From Clostridiaceae bacterium (GTDB taxonomy: Bacteria; Bacillota; Clostridia; Oscillospirales; QAMX01), in NCBI GenBank assembly GCA_016297585.1, contig JAEDGJ010000027.1, forward strand, positions 1 to 20,779: 20,779 bases of DNA. Direction: 5' to 3'. Positions 1 to 7,777 of this stretch are shown piece after piece (within the stretch, counting starts at the first letter, position 1; each line of letters begins with the position of its first letter). The position numbers and the translations under genes were made by a program. Below the pieces are notes generated by a model. That model searched no databases. It was not told where the DNA came from and saw only the letters and a list, made by a program, of their open reading frames with translations.

Positions 1-956
1 AGCCCGAATACGGCGGCGGTGCATACCGCATACCCAAGAAGCTCCCGAATCCGCCTGCCCTCGCGCGCACCGTACGCCTGTCCGAACAGCGGCTGCATCC
101 CCTCCGACGCTCCGAAAAACACCGCCATGGTAAAGGAGGACAGGTAGGAGATGATCGCAAACGCATTGATGCCGGTATCGCCGAAGAACGCCATCAGGGT
201 GCGGTTCATGCAGAGCGTCGTGACCGGCGTCGAAAACTGCGCGATCGCTTCGGGAAGCCCGCGAAAAAGGATCTTCCGGAACAGCTTCATCCGGGGTGAA
301 AATCTGCGGATGCGAAGGCTGCCCTTTCCGAACAGGAAATGCGTCAGCGCGATCAGCGCACCCGCGGTCTGGGAAAGACCGGTTGCGACGGCCGCCCCCA
401 TCACGCCCATCTGCAGGGGGAACACAAACAGCCAGTCGAGAAAGATATTCAGCGCCGTGCTGACGACGTTGGTAACGGCGACCAGTCCGGGGGAGCCGTC
501 GTTGCGGCAGAACGACTGCAGATTCAGGGAAAGCGCATTCGGGATCGCGAAAAGCGCATACCAGCACACATATTCCCGCACCAGCGGCAGATAGCTTTCC
601 GACGCCCCGAGCAGACTGCACACCGCGCCCGTGCATACGGAACCCGCCAGCGTGATCAGGATGCCCGCAAGCAGGTTCAGGGTCAGCGAGTGCATAAAGG
701 CACTCTGTGCGCCCGCCTTGTCGCCGCGGCCAAAGCGGATGGCCGTGAAGGTCACGCCGCCGATGCTCGCCATCGCGTTCAGCGCCTGCGCGAGCAGGAC
801 GAAGGGCAGCGCCAGATTGACGGCGCCGAGCGCCTGACTTCCCGCGCCGTTGCCGACAAAAACGCCGTCCACGACGGAGAACAGAAACACGCAGGCGTTT
901 GCCAGAATCGCCGGCGCCACATTCTGAAAAATCCGTTTTCTTCTGGAAATTTCCAT
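1..956 (-). CDS. MATE family efflux transporter, 3' end beyond the window
   Basis: This is a multidrug and toxic compound extrusion (MATE) family membrane exporter, expected to expel cationic compounds in exchange for Na+ or H+. Reading leftward from ATG at 956-954, 318 codons are visible. Family members are about 440-460 residues, so roughly the last 130 are outside the window. The N-terminus has a short basic stretch followed by a first helix ending in SVVDGVFVGN, the typical MATE 'D-G-x-F-V' region. Further hydrophobic segments alternate with short loops (for example WLFVFPLQMGVMGAAVATG). The start is supported by GAGGGG at 969-964, seven bases upstream. It lies 16 bases after the stop of a 28-codon ORF and shares its promoter (1296-1324) and attenuator-like leader. 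The gene context (MATE exporter behind a terminator hairpin) fits guanidine-responsive mepA-type genes, but substrate specificity cannot be read from the sequence. Confidence 0.9.
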   Translation of the reverse strand, partial: MEISRRKRIFQNVAPAILANACVFLFSVVDGVFVGNGAGSQALGAVNLALPFVLLAQALNAMASIGGVTFTAIRFGRGDKAGAQSAFMHSLTLNLLAGILITLAGSVCTGAVCSLLGASESYLPLVREYVCWYALFAIPNALSLNLQSFCRNDGSPGLVAVTNVVSTALNIFLDWLFVFPLQMGVMGAAVATGLSQTAGALIALTHFLFGKGSLRIRRFSPRMKLFRKILFRGLPEAIAQFSTPVTTLCMNRTLMAFFGDTGINAFAIISYLSSFTMAVFFGASEGMQPLFGQAYGAREGRRIRELLGYAVCTAAVFG

Positions 957-972
957 GATGTTTCCCCTCGCC

Positions 973-1059
973 TTACGCCTGTTCAAACCAGAGCTTCACA
1001 TATTCCGCCACGGCGGGAACCAGCGCCTTGAATTCGCGGCTGACCGTAACGATTTTCAT
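973..1059 (-). CDS. 28-residue ORF with a cytidylate-kinase-like N-terminus, possible remnant or leader peptide
   Basis: A very short ORF (ATG at 1059-1057, TAA at 975-973) has an excellent ribosome binding site, GGGAGG seven bases upstream, and ends 16 bases before the MATE start. It is therefore probably translated and possibly coupled to the exporter. Its first ten residues, MKIVTVSREF, match the usual opening of cytidylate-kinase-like (AAA_26) proteins, which continues with a glycine-rich P-loop. Here the P-loop is absent and the frame runs on as KALVPAVAEYVKLWFEQA to a stop. The simplest inference is the start of a cytidylate-kinase-like gene left after an internal deletion. A leader peptide is an alternative. 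Confidence 0.5.
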   Translation of the reverse strand: MKIVTVSREFKALVPAVAEYVKLWFEQA

Positions 1060-1199
1060 GGTCCGTCCTCCCTTTTTTTGCCGGACGGCATGACAATGCG
1101 CCCGGCTGTAAAATAACCGAGCGCACCCGATATCTTTCTCGATCCTGCGGCTGCGGCCGCGGATCCTCCGATGAATGATTTTTTCTTCCCCGGAAAAGC

Positions 1200-1277
1200 A
1201 AAAAAGCCGGATAAGTCATACAGGCGTCTCAGCCTGTTGCCTTATCCGGCTCATCATTTCCAAGCGAATGATTTGCC
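1200..1277 (-). promoter_or_regulatory. Attenuator-like leader of the MATE gene, candidate guanidine-IV (mepA-type) riboswitch
   Basis: Read leftward, the transcript starting near 1289 first forms an AU-rich hairpin (arms 1267-1272 and 1253-1258, extendable by GGC pairing 1275-1277 with 1248-1250). It then forms a 10-bp terminator stem (1241-1250 with 1206-1215), which encloses an inner stem (1232-1237 with 1220-1225, loop GAGA) and is followed by six U (1205-1200). The first hairpin can borrow bases 1248-1250 of the terminator stem, so the two folds can compete. A terminator directly upstream of a MATE gene is the known setting of guanidine-IV riboswitches. The class assignment is inferred from context and shape and was not tested against a model. 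Confidence 0.55.
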
Positions 1278-1295
1278 CTCCGCGCAAGCAGTGAT

Positions 1296-1324
1296 ATTAT
1301 ACTCAAATCCGGCGCGGTTGTCAA
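1296..1324 (-). promoter_or_regulatory. Sigma-A promoter of the leader-28-aa ORF-MATE operon
   Basis: On the minus strand TTGACA (1324-1319) and TATAAT (1301-1296) are separated by exactly 17 bases, a consensus vegetative promoter. It lies about 235 bases upstream of the first start codon, leaving room for the structured leader. A run of seven A at 1337-1343 (U-tract on the minus strand) after the dehydrogenase stop may belong to a terminator of that gene, but no convincing stem precedes it. Confidence 0.85.
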
Positions 1325-1360
1325 ATCCCTCCGGGCAAAAAAACCGCGCGGGCGCCGCCG

Positions 1361-2674
1361 TTACAGCCGCTGCGCCAGCTCATCCAGCACGCCGAGATCC
1401 CACGCAAGCCGGGACAGGACGTACTTGTCGCGGATGTCCTTTGTCGCCTTGAAGGTCATCTGCGCGCAGGCGGAATCGACGCCGATCGTGCCGAGGTCCG
1501 CGGAGATGCCGATCGTGCCGAGCAGCGCCGCCAGCGCTTCCGACGACGGCAGCTCCTCCCGCAGGATCCGGAGAATGGCGTCCCAGTTGTCCCCGATCCT
1601 TGCAAAACGCGCCGGGTGGGTCTCCTTGCGGTATTTCCCCTCCCGCGTCTCCTGCGCGATCATGGTTTCGGCGCTCTTTCCCAAAAAGCCCCGAAGCTGC
1701 CGCTTCCAGTCCTCATAGTCGAAGGCTTCCACATACGCGTGCGCCTTCTCCCAGTCCGGCGTCACGGTTTCCAGCGCTTCATAGAGCTGCACCGCTTTCA
1801 GCGTCGCCATGGCGCACTGGATGCCGTGGAGCTCCACCGGCGTGCCGAATTCCAGCCCCCGCATATCCCAGACATGGGAAAAATAGTGTTCGACGCCGGA
1901 AGCGGGACGGGAGACGCCCGCGTACGCCATCGCCGCGCCGCCGGTGACCAGCCCCTCGAATACCGCCTGCACCGCGTCCTCGTCCCGGTTCATCAGCCCC
2001 TCCGCGTGCTCTGCGCAGCGCTTCACCGCGTCACGGATGAGCTGCGCCACCCGCTCGCAGTAGTATTCGCCGGTGATCAGATGCGCGATGCGCCATTCAG
2101 CGATGCTGACGTACTTGGCAAGCATATCCCCCAGCCCGGATCTGAGCATATGCAGCGGCGCCTGCCGCAGGATGTCCGTGTCGCCGACGATCACATCGGC
2201 GCAGCGCGACGGCAGCGACACCTTCAGCCCGTCCATCGACATGGAGGAGGTGGCGCTGGCGTAGCCGTCCATCGAGGGCGCCGTGCCGACGATGATGTAT
2301 TTTCTGCCGGAGATGCGGCTGAGAATCTTGCCGATGTCGTTGATGACGCCTGAGCCGACGCCGATGATCAGGTCGCAGCCGTGGTCAAAATGCATCACCG
2401 CCGCGCCCACGGCGTGCTCGTCGGGCTCCGGACGCGCATCGGGAAAGACGTACCGGACACAGGACAGCCCGGCCTCCTCCAGCACCCCGCACACCGTCTC
2501 CCCCGCCGCCGCGAAGGTGTTCCGATCCGCCAGTACAAAGGGCTTTTTCGCCCCGTACCGCGCCGCGAGCTCCGGCAGACGGCGCACCGCGCCCTTTCCC
2601 ACCACGACCTCGTCGATTGCCGCTTCATGCACCCTTCCGCAGGCGCAGCGTCCGGTACCCAAATCCCGTTTCAT
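1361..2674 (-). CDS. araM: sn-glycerol-1-phosphate dehydrogenase, AraM/EgsA family
   Basis: This is a cytosolic NAD(P)H-dependent enzyme of the iron-containing alcohol dehydrogenase superfamily, predicted to reduce dihydroxyacetone phosphate to sn-glycerol 1-phosphate. It is 437 residues long. GVGSGVINDIGK (105-116) is the nucleotide-binding signature. GTAPSMDGYAS (130-140) lines the substrate site in this family. D183, a histidine of the EHYFSH segment (263 or 267) and H283 are the likely metal ligands. The N-terminal C-x-C-G-x-x-H (10-16) is usual in clostridial AraM proteins. ATG at 2674 is preferred because AAGGAG lies at 2690-2685; an upstream in-frame ATG at 2698 has no such site. The gene stands alone with its own promoter. 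In Bacillus the product feeds archaeal-type heptaprenylglyceryl phosphate via PcrB; no pcrB is visible here, so the downstream fate is unknown. Confidence 0.88.
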   Translation of the reverse strand: MKRDLGTGRCACGRVHEAAIDEVVVGKGAVRRLPELAARYGAKKPFVLADRNTFAAAGETVCGVLEEAGLSCVRYVFPDARPEPDEHAVGAAVMHFDHGCDLIIGVGSGVINDIGKILSRISGRKYIIVGTAPSMDGYASATSSMSMDGLKVSLPSRCADVIVGDTDILRQAPLHMLRSGLGDMLAKYVSIAEWRIAHLITGEYYCERVAQLIRDAVKRCAEHAEGLMNRDEDAVQAVFEGLVTGGAAMAYAGVSRPASGVEHYFSHVWDMRGLEFGTPVELHGIQCAMATLKAVQLYEALETVTPDWEKAHAYVEAFDYEDWKRQLRGFLGKSAETMIAQETREGKYRKETHPARFARIGDNWDAILRILREELPSSEALAALLGTIGISADLGTIGVDSACAQMTFKATKDIRDKYVLSRLAWDLGVLDELAQRL

Positions 2675-2715
2675 AGTCCCCAGTCTCCTTATCGGCATCG
2701 CTTTTTCTGTGTATT

Positions 2716-2744
2716 ATCATACAAAAAACGGACGCGGTTGTCAA
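2716..2744 (-). promoter_or_regulatory. Sigma-A promoter of the glycerol-1-phosphate dehydrogenase gene
   Basis: Minus-strand TTGACA (2744-2739), a 17-base spacer and TATGAT (2721-2716) lie about 40 bases upstream of the ATG at 2674. No additional operator-like repeat is evident in this short leader. Confidence 0.85.
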
Positions 2745-2899
2745 TACGGGCATCCCGGGTTTTTGCGCGCGTTTTTTCGGATTCCCTCCCCGCGCGCCGT
2801 CCGAAAATGAAAAGTCTGCAAACCGGGGGGCTGCGGAAGAGGATGTCCATTTTAATATTCCTCAAACATTTCTCACAAAAAACGAAAACAGCCGGCAGG

Positions 2900-2905
2900 T
2901 ATAAT
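2900..2905 (+). promoter_or_regulatory. Possible -10 element of the ABC transporter operon
   Basis: TATAAT lies 62 bases upstream of the first start codon of the operon, in an intergenic stretch (2745-2966) with no other gene. No good -35 hexamer is found 16-18 bases upstream, where the sequence is A-rich. The operon may therefore depend on an activator, plausibly the response regulator encoded downstream. That link is inference. Confidence 0.4.
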
Positions 2906-2966
2906 GCAGTCACAACATCGCGGGAAAGGGAACTGTACCGTCAGACAAATGAAAGGATGAACCGCA

Positions 2967-3218
2967 ATGGCAAATTTCTTCAAGAAGGCGTTTCAGGACA
3001 TGAAAGAAAGCGCGCAGGCGCAGCACGAAGTGGACAAGGCCAATATGGCCGCCGCCAAGGCGGAGTCCAGGGCGCAGTGGGAGGAGGCAAAGGCCATGGG
3101 CAGCCCCGAGCGCCGCAAGGCCGTGATGCAGGCGGAGCGCGACGAACAGATCGCGGAGGCAAAGAAGCGCCAGGCAGAAGCGCAGGCACGCATCGACGCC
3201 GCCAAGGGCGATCGGTAA
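2967..3218 (+). CDS. Small charged alpha-helical protein, function unknown
   Basis: This is an 83-residue soluble protein without signal peptide or membrane segment. It is very rich in Ala, Glu, Lys, Arg and Gln, with long stretches predicted to form continuous amphipathic helix or coiled coil (about residues 8-80). Only the N-terminus (ANFFKKAF) is hydrophobic, which could let it sit on the membrane surface. The start is supported by AAAGGAT seven bases before ATG. It is the first gene before the ABC ATPase. A compact hairpin with a TCCG tetraloop (3226-3239) lies just after its stop and may mark an mRNA processing or stability boundary. No function is recognised. A role as an accessory of the transporter is a guess from position. 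Confidence 0.75.
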   Translation: MANFFKKAFQDMKESAQAQHEVDKANMAAAKAESRAQWEEAKAMGSPERRKAVMQAERDEQIAEAKKRQAEAQARIDAAKGDR

Positions 3219-3287
3219 GACCTCCGGCTGTCCGCAGCCCTGCCAAGGGAACGTCCGGGCAAAAAGATTCAAAGGAGAAGAGGGCAA

Positions 3288-4196
3288 ATGAATGCGATCG
3301 AGATAAGGAACCTGTCCAAAAGCTTCCGCGGCATGTATGCCGTCGACCACTTGAACATGACCGTTCCCGTGGGCGCGATCTACGGCTTTATCGGCGAAAA
3401 CGGAAGCGGGAAATCGACCACGGAGAAGCTGATCTGCGGACATCTGGTTCCGGATAAGGGGAAAATCAAGCTGTTCGGCCGGAACTTCACCGACCCCGGC
3501 GTCCGGGTCAGGGTCGGCGCGCTGATCGAAAATCCCGGCTGCTTCCCGGGCTCCAGCGTATACCAGAATCTGATGATGCAGGCGATCAACCTGGGCCTTG
3601 AAAACCGGGACGCCGAGATCCGGCGCGTGCTGGATATCGTCCGTATGGGGGATTCCGCCGGCATCAAATACAAAAGCTGCTCGCTTGGCATGAAGCAGCG
3701 CATCGGCATCGCCATGGCGCTGCTGGGAGACCCGATGCTTCTGGTACTGGACGAGCCGCTCAACGGTCTGGATGCCGACGGCATGAGAATCATGCGCGAG
3801 GTGCTGACGGACGTCATCCGGGACGGCCGGCGCAGCGTCATCGTCTCCTCCCATCTTCTCGGCGAGCTGCAGAAGGTCGCCACGCACTACGGGATCATCC
3901 GGCACGGGAAAATGATCCGGGAAATGACCGCCGCCGAGCTTGACGCAGACTGCCGCACCTATGCCGCGCTGCGATGCGGGGACATGCGCAGAGCCAAAGC
4001 GCTGCTCGGCTGCCGGTACTCCCGGGTGGAGGAGGACGAAGCCGGAAACCTGCGGGTCTACGACCGGACGGCGCCGGAGGAAATCGTGACCTTCCTCTAT
4101 GAAAACGGCATCTGCGTCACCGAGATCAGGACGGACAAGATCGGTCTGGAGGAATACTACATCGACTTGATGAAGGGGGACCACGAAAATGGATAA
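3288..4196 (+). CDS. ABC transporter ATP-binding protein, BcrA-like
   Basis: This 302-residue ATPase of a two-component exporter probably energises the membrane permease encoded next to it. Walker A is GENGSGKST (36-44). The signature is CSLGMKQR (130-137), the variant typical of bacitracin/lantibiotic resistance ATPases in place of LSGGQ. Walker B is LLVLDEP (150-156), and the H-loop histidine is H188 in VSSHLL. The C-terminal part from about 215 is the short regulatory extension seen in BcrA-type proteins. ATG at 3288 follows AAAGGAGAAGAGG. The stop overlaps the permease start by eight bases, so translation is coupled. The family often exports or detoxifies cyclic peptides and lantibiotics. 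That substrate class is a family expectation, not something visible here. Confidence 0.9.
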   Translation: MNAIEIRNLSKSFRGMYAVDHLNMTVPVGAIYGFIGENGSGKSTTEKLICGHLVPDKGKIKLFGRNFTDPGVRVRVGALIENPGCFPGSSVYQNLMMQAINLGLENRDAEIRRVLDIVRMGDSAGIKYKSCSLGMKQRIGIAMALLGDPMLLVLDEPLNGLDADGMRIMREVLTDVIRDGRRSVIVSSHLLGELQKVATHYGIIRHGKMIREMTAAELDADCRTYAALRCGDMRRAKALLGCRYSRVEEDEAGNLRVYDRTAPEEIVTFLYENGICVTEIRTDKIGLEEYYIDLMKGDHENG

Positions 4197-4998
4197 AACA
4201 GCGGAATTTGTGCCGGTCAGCTTCGGTATCCGGCTTCGCAGCATGCTGAAGGTCGATTTCAGGCGGATGTTTAAGTCGAAGCTCTTTTATATCGTGATCG
4301 CCTGCTCTCTCGTCCTTCCGATTCTGATCACGGTCATGATGACGATGATGGACGGCTCCGTATCCGTCGATCCGCAGACGGGCGTGGAAACCGTCGTCCA
4401 CGGCCCCGAGAACGCCTGGCAGTCCATCGGGACCCTGCCCGGCGGCGAGGCGATGGGCGGCATGGACATCATGAGCATGTGCAGCATCAATATGATGTTC
4501 CTGTTTGCGGCCGTCTTCATCTGTCTGTTCATCTCCGAGGACTTCAAAAGCGGATATGTCAAAAACCTCTTCACCGTCCGTGCCGTAAAGAGCGACTACG
4601 TCGTTTCCAAAACGGTCTCCGGCTTCCTCTGCGGCGCGCTGATGCTGATTTTTTACTTCATCGGCGCCATGCTCGGCGGCGCCGTCTCCGGTCTTTCCTT
4701 TGACCTCGGCACGCTGAACGCCGGGAACATCGTACTGTGCATGCTCTCCAAAATCTTTCTGATGCCGGTGTTCATCTCCATCTTCGTACTGATCAGCGCC
4801 GCGGCGAAGCAGAAGACATGGCTTGCGCTCTGCGGTTCTCTGGGCGGCGGAATGCTGCTTTTCATGATGACCTCCATGATCACCCCGCTTTCGTCGACCC
4901 TGATGAACGTCCTCCTGTGCCTTGCGGGCGGCGCGCTGTTCGCAGTCGGCCTCGGCGCGGCAAGCAATGCGGTCCTTCGGAAAACGAGTCTCGTATAA
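4189..4998 (+). CDS. ABC-2 type transporter permease
   Basis: This 269-residue integral membrane protein is the partner of the BcrA-like ATPase. About six transmembrane helices can be seen: 32-52, 97-116, 143-168, 180-203, 210-230 and 236-257. A roughly 45-residue extracytoplasmic loop lies between the first two. The segment EDFKSGYVKN (117-126), a short cytoplasmic motif after helix 2, is typical of ABC-2 permeases of the bacitracin/lantibiotic group. ATG at 4189 lies inside the end of the ATPase gene (8-base overlap) with GGGGGA upstream. A strong terminator follows at 5008, so the transporter operon ends here, separate from the downstream two-component genes. Confidence 0.87.
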   Translation: MDKTAEFVPVSFGIRLRSMLKVDFRRMFKSKLFYIVIACSLVLPILITVMMTMMDGSVSVDPQTGVETVVHGPENAWQSIGTLPGGEAMGGMDIMSMCSINMMFLFAAVFICLFISEDFKSGYVKNLFTVRAVKSDYVVSKTVSGFLCGALMLIFYFIGAMLGGAVSGLSFDLGTLNAGNIVLCMLSKIFLMPVFISIFVLISAAAKQKTWLALCGSLGGGMLLFMMTSMITPLSSTLMNVLLCLAGGALFAVGLGAASNAVLRKTSLV

Positions 4999-5007
4999 CT
5001 CTTAAAG

Positions 5008-5043
5008 CGGAGCGTATCGGGCGTCGATGCAGCTCCGTTTTTT
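5008..5043 (+). terminator. Rho-independent terminator after the ABC transporter operon
   Basis: A six-base GC-rich stem (CGGAGC 5008-5013 with GCTCCG 5032-5037) has an inner four-base stem (5016-5019 with 5025-5028) and is followed by six T. Confidence 0.8.
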
Positions 5044-5101
5044 CCGGGAAAAACTTTTTCAAAAAGGGCGGAACGCAAACAAAACTTTAACATTCGCGTG
5101 G

Positions 5102-5107
5102 TATACT
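5102..5107 (+). promoter_or_regulatory. Possible -10 element of the two-component operon
   Basis: TATACT lies 38 bases upstream of the response regulator start. No clear -35 hexamer is found at 17 bases, so this is only a partial promoter match. Since a terminator precedes it, some promoter is expected between 5044 and 5145. Confidence 0.4.
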
Positions 5108-5145
5108 GTACTCCGCATGACAAAGGAATCCGCGGAGGTTTTGCA

Positions 5146-5817
5146 ATGTTTAAGATATTGGTAGTAGAAGACGACAGGGAACTGAACAAAACCGTCTGTT
5201 CCTTTTTGAATCACAGCGGCTATGAGGCGGTCGGCTGCTCAAACGCTGCCGAAGCCTACGACGCGCTCTATTCCGGGATTTTCGACCTCATCGTGTCCGA
5301 TATCATGATGCCGGGCATCGACGGCTTCGAATTTGCGAAAAACGTGCGCGAGTTGAACGAAAACATTCCGATTCTGTTCATGACGGCGCGCGACGACATC
5401 GCCTCCAAGCAGCGGGGCTTCCGCATCGGTGTGGACGATTATATGGTCAAGCCCATCGATCTCGACGAGCTGTTTCTGCGCATCGGCGCGCTGCTGCGGC
5501 GCGCGAAAATCGCGGCCAGCCGCAAGCTCGAGATCGGCAGCTTTGTCATGGATGCGGATGAGCACACCGCCTATCTCAACGGGGAAGAGATCCCGATGAC
5601 GAACCGGGAATTCAGCATCCTCTACAAGCTGCTCTCCTATCCCAAAAAGACCTTCACCCGGACGCAGCTGATGGACGAATTCTGGGATTCCGACACCGAA
5701 ACCGCGCCGAGAGCCGTCGACGTGTATATGACAAAGCTGCGGGCGAAGCTCGCGGGCTGCGGGGATTTTGAAATCAAAACCGTCCACGGACTCGGATATA
5801 AGGTGGTGCTGAAGTGA
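5146..5817 (+). CDS. OmpR/PhoB-family response regulator
   Basis: This 223-residue cytoplasmic DNA-binding regulator is phosphorylated by the kinase encoded next. The receiver domain (about 1-118) has the acidic pair D9-D10, phospho-acceptor D52 in VSDIMMPG, T80 and K102 in VKP. The C-terminal winged-helix domain (about 128-223) ends in the usual GLGYKV. ATG at 5146 is chosen over an in-frame upstream ATG at 5098 because GGAGG lies nine bases before it and the protein then opens with the family-typical FKILVVEDD. It overlaps the kinase start by four bases. A reasonable target is the BcrA-like transporter operon just upstream, by analogy with bacitracin-sensing modules, but no operator can be assigned. 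Confidence 0.93.
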   Translation: MFKILVVEDDRELNKTVCSFLNHSGYEAVGCSNAAEAYDALYSGIFDLIVSDIMMPGIDGFEFAKNVRELNENIPILFMTARDDIASKQRGFRIGVDDYMVKPIDLDELFLRIGALLRRAKIAASRKLEIGSFVMDADEHTAYLNGEEIPMTNREFSILYKLLSYPKKTFTRTQLMDEFWDSDTETAPRAVDVYMTKLRAKLAGCGDFEIKTVHGLGYKVVLK

Positions 5818-6887
5818 ATACACGGGACCGGTTAAGCCGGATTCTGCGCGCGACCAGCCGCTATCTGCTGTTCTTTTTGCTGATCGCCTTCGTCATCACC
5901 TGCTGTACGGTCCCGTTTGTGTCCATTCTGGTCCGTGATCTCGGCATAACCCTGACGGAAAACGGTTTGAAAACCGCGGCGAGGATCAATTTTCTGAACG
6001 TTCTGCTTTTGAGCTTCATGTTTACCGTCATCGACGCGCTTCGCCGCCGGCACACGGTGGAAAGACCGGTCCGGCAGATTCTGGCTGCCGCCGCAAAGAT
6101 CGTGCAGGGCGATTTTTCGGTACGGGTCAAACCCCTGAGCCGGTTCGGTACGGACGACAGCTTCAATCAGATCATCGCCTGCTTCAACAAGATGACAGAG
6201 GAGCTTGCGGGCGTCGAAACCCTGCGCACGGATTTCATCGCCAACGTGTCCCATGAAATGAAGACCCCGCTCGCCGTCATACAGAACTACGGCACCCTTC
6301 TGCAGGCGCCTTCCCTCTCCGACGAAGACCGGATCGCCTATGCCAAGGGCGTCACGGACGGCTCCCGGCGGCTCGCGGACATGATCACGAACATCCTGAA
6401 GCTCAACCGGCTGGAAAACCAGCAGATTTTCCCCCAGACTGCCGAGTTTGACCTCGGAGAGCAGCTCTGCGAATGCCTTTTGCAGTATGAAAGCGTCTGG
6501 GAGGACGCCGGCATCAACATCGAGACCGACATCGCGGAAAACATCCGGGTGAAGGCCGATGCGGAGCTTCTGGGGCTGGTCTGGAACAATCTGTTTTCCA
6601 ACGCGTTCAAGTTCACAGGCGCCGGAGGCACCGTGAGCGTCGTGCTGACCGCCGACGGCGATCAGGCGGTCGTCCGGGTACGGGATACCGGCTGCGGCAT
6701 GTCGCCGGAGGTCGGCGCGCATATTTTCGAGAAATTCTATCAGGGCGACACTTCCCATTCGGCACAGGGCAACGGCCTCGGGCTCGCTTTAGTCAGGAGA
6801 GTCGTGGACATCATGCAGGGGGAAATCTGCGTGGAAAGCGTCGTTGGGAAGGGCTCGACCTTTACCGTGAAAATCCGGAGGGCGTAG
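5814..6887 (+). CDS. Sensor histidine kinase with very short extracytoplasmic loop
   Basis: This 357-residue membrane sensor kinase is the partner of the preceding regulator. Two membrane helices (about 17-40 and 59-75) enclose only about 18 residues, so the sensor has almost no outside domain and resembles intramembrane-sensing kinases. A HAMP-like linker (about 80-132) follows, then HisKA with phospho-acceptor H147 in NVSHEMKTPL. The ATPase domain has N-box NNLFSNAFKFT (258-268), G1 DTGCGM (291-296), F-box FEKFYQ (305-310) and G2 GNGLGLAL (319-326). It starts with GTG at 5814 in a four-base GTGA overlap with the regulator stop, and AAGGTGG lies upstream. Kinases of this layout often rely on a neighbouring ABC transporter to detect antimicrobial peptides. 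Confidence 0.92.
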   Translation: MNTRDRLSRILRATSRYLLFFLLIAFVITCCTVPFVSILVRDLGITLTENGLKTAARINFLNVLLLSFMFTVIDALRRRHTVERPVRQILAAAAKIVQGDFSVRVKPLSRFGTDDSFNQIIACFNKMTEELAGVETLRTDFIANVSHEMKTPLAVIQNYGTLLQAPSLSDEDRIAYAKGVTDGSRRLADMITNILKLNRLENQQIFPQTAEFDLGEQLCECLLQYESVWEDAGINIETDIAENIRVKADAELLGLVWNNLFSNAFKFTGAGGTVSVVLTADGDQAVVRVRDTGCGMSPEVGAHIFEKFYQGDTSHSAQGNGLGLALVRRVVDIMQGEICVESVVGKGSTFTVKIRRA

Positions 6888-6888
6888 C

Positions 6889-7776
6889 ATGGACTGGAAG
6901 AAGTGCGCAAAGAAGCTGATTTTGCCGCCGTCCCGGCTCATACTCCTTCTGACCGTTCTGAGCGCGGTCTGCCTGACAGCGGTGTTCCGGAAGGGACTCG
7001 AGGACACGGCGTTTGCGCACATCGCGTATCTGCTCTCCTTCTACACGCTTACGGCCGTCTGCGTATGTGCCTGGACGGGTCTGCCGAAGCTCATCCGGGC
7101 AGTCCGGCAAAAAATCCTCGACCATCCGCTCGGGAACCTGTATCTGACCGACGCCGCGTTCAAAATCCACATCTCGCTTTACGGCTCGCTTGCCGCAAAC
7201 CTGCTGTATGCCGCCGTCAAGCTGATCGCGGGGCTTCGCAGCAGATCCGTCTGGCCGGTCACACTGGCGGCCTATTACATGATACTGGCCGTCATGCGGT
7301 TTCTGCTGCTGCGCTTCATCGGGCGGGTCGGCATCGGCCGCGACCGGTATGCGGAGCTGCGGCGTTCGCGGCAGTGCGGGATCATTCTCATGCTGATCAA
7401 CATCGTCCTGTCCGGCGTCGTGATTCTGGTCGTGCGGAAGAACCACAGCTTTTATTACAACGGCATGATGATCTACGCCATGGCGGCATACACCTTCTAT
7501 GTGACGGCGCAGGCCATCATCAGCACCGTCAAATTCCGCCGGTACAACAGCCCCGTCATGTCGGCCGCGAAGAGGATCAGCCTGTCGGCGGCGCTCGTTT
7601 CCATGCTGTCGCTTGAAACGGCCATGCTTCACGCATTCGGCGAAGGCATGGCGGTCAGAGAGCAGCAGCTCATGACCATCTTCACCGGTTCCGGCGTCGC
7701 CGTCGCCATTGTGGCGATATCAGTTTATACAATCGTCCGTTCCACAAAAGAAATGAAAGGGATACGAAGGTACTGA
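6889..7776 (+). CDS. Polytopic membrane protein of unknown function
   Basis: This is a 295-residue protein with about seven or eight hydrophobic helices (for example 15-34, 45-64, 125-147, 165-185, 192-214 and 262-284) joined by short basic loops. ATG at 6889 is one base after the kinase stop, with GGAGGG six to seven bases upstream, so it is translationally coupled. No catalytic or transport signature is recognised. Similar uncharacterised proteins occur near two-component genes in gut Firmicutes, but I cannot name a family. Its fixed position between the kinase and the next small membrane protein suggests a part in the same envelope response. Confidence 0.78.
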   Translation: MDWKKCAKKLILPPSRLILLLTVLSAVCLTAVFRKGLEDTAFAHIAYLLSFYTLTAVCVCAWTGLPKLIRAVRQKILDHPLGNLYLTDAAFKIHISLYGSLAANLLYAAVKLIAGLRSRSVWPVTLAAYYMILAVMRFLLLRFIGRVGIGRDRYAELRRSRQCGIILMLINIVLSGVVILVVRKNHSFYYNGMMIYAMAAYTFYVTAQAIISTVKFRRYNSPVMSAAKRISLSAALVSMLSLETAMLHAFGEGMAVREQQLMTIFTGSGVAVAIVAISVYTIVRSTKEMKGIRRY

Positions 7777-7777
7777 A

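Noticed and set aside
1206..1250. TPP riboswitch suggested by GCTGAGAC in the MATE leader
   Set aside because: The rest of the TPP consensus is absent, and the GAGA lies in the loop of the terminator hairpin.
2910..4244. 444-codon minus-strand open frame across the ABC ATPase and the small helical gene
   Set aside because: It covers two well-supported plus-strand genes, has no recognisable motif, and the composition is that of a reverse-complement shadow.
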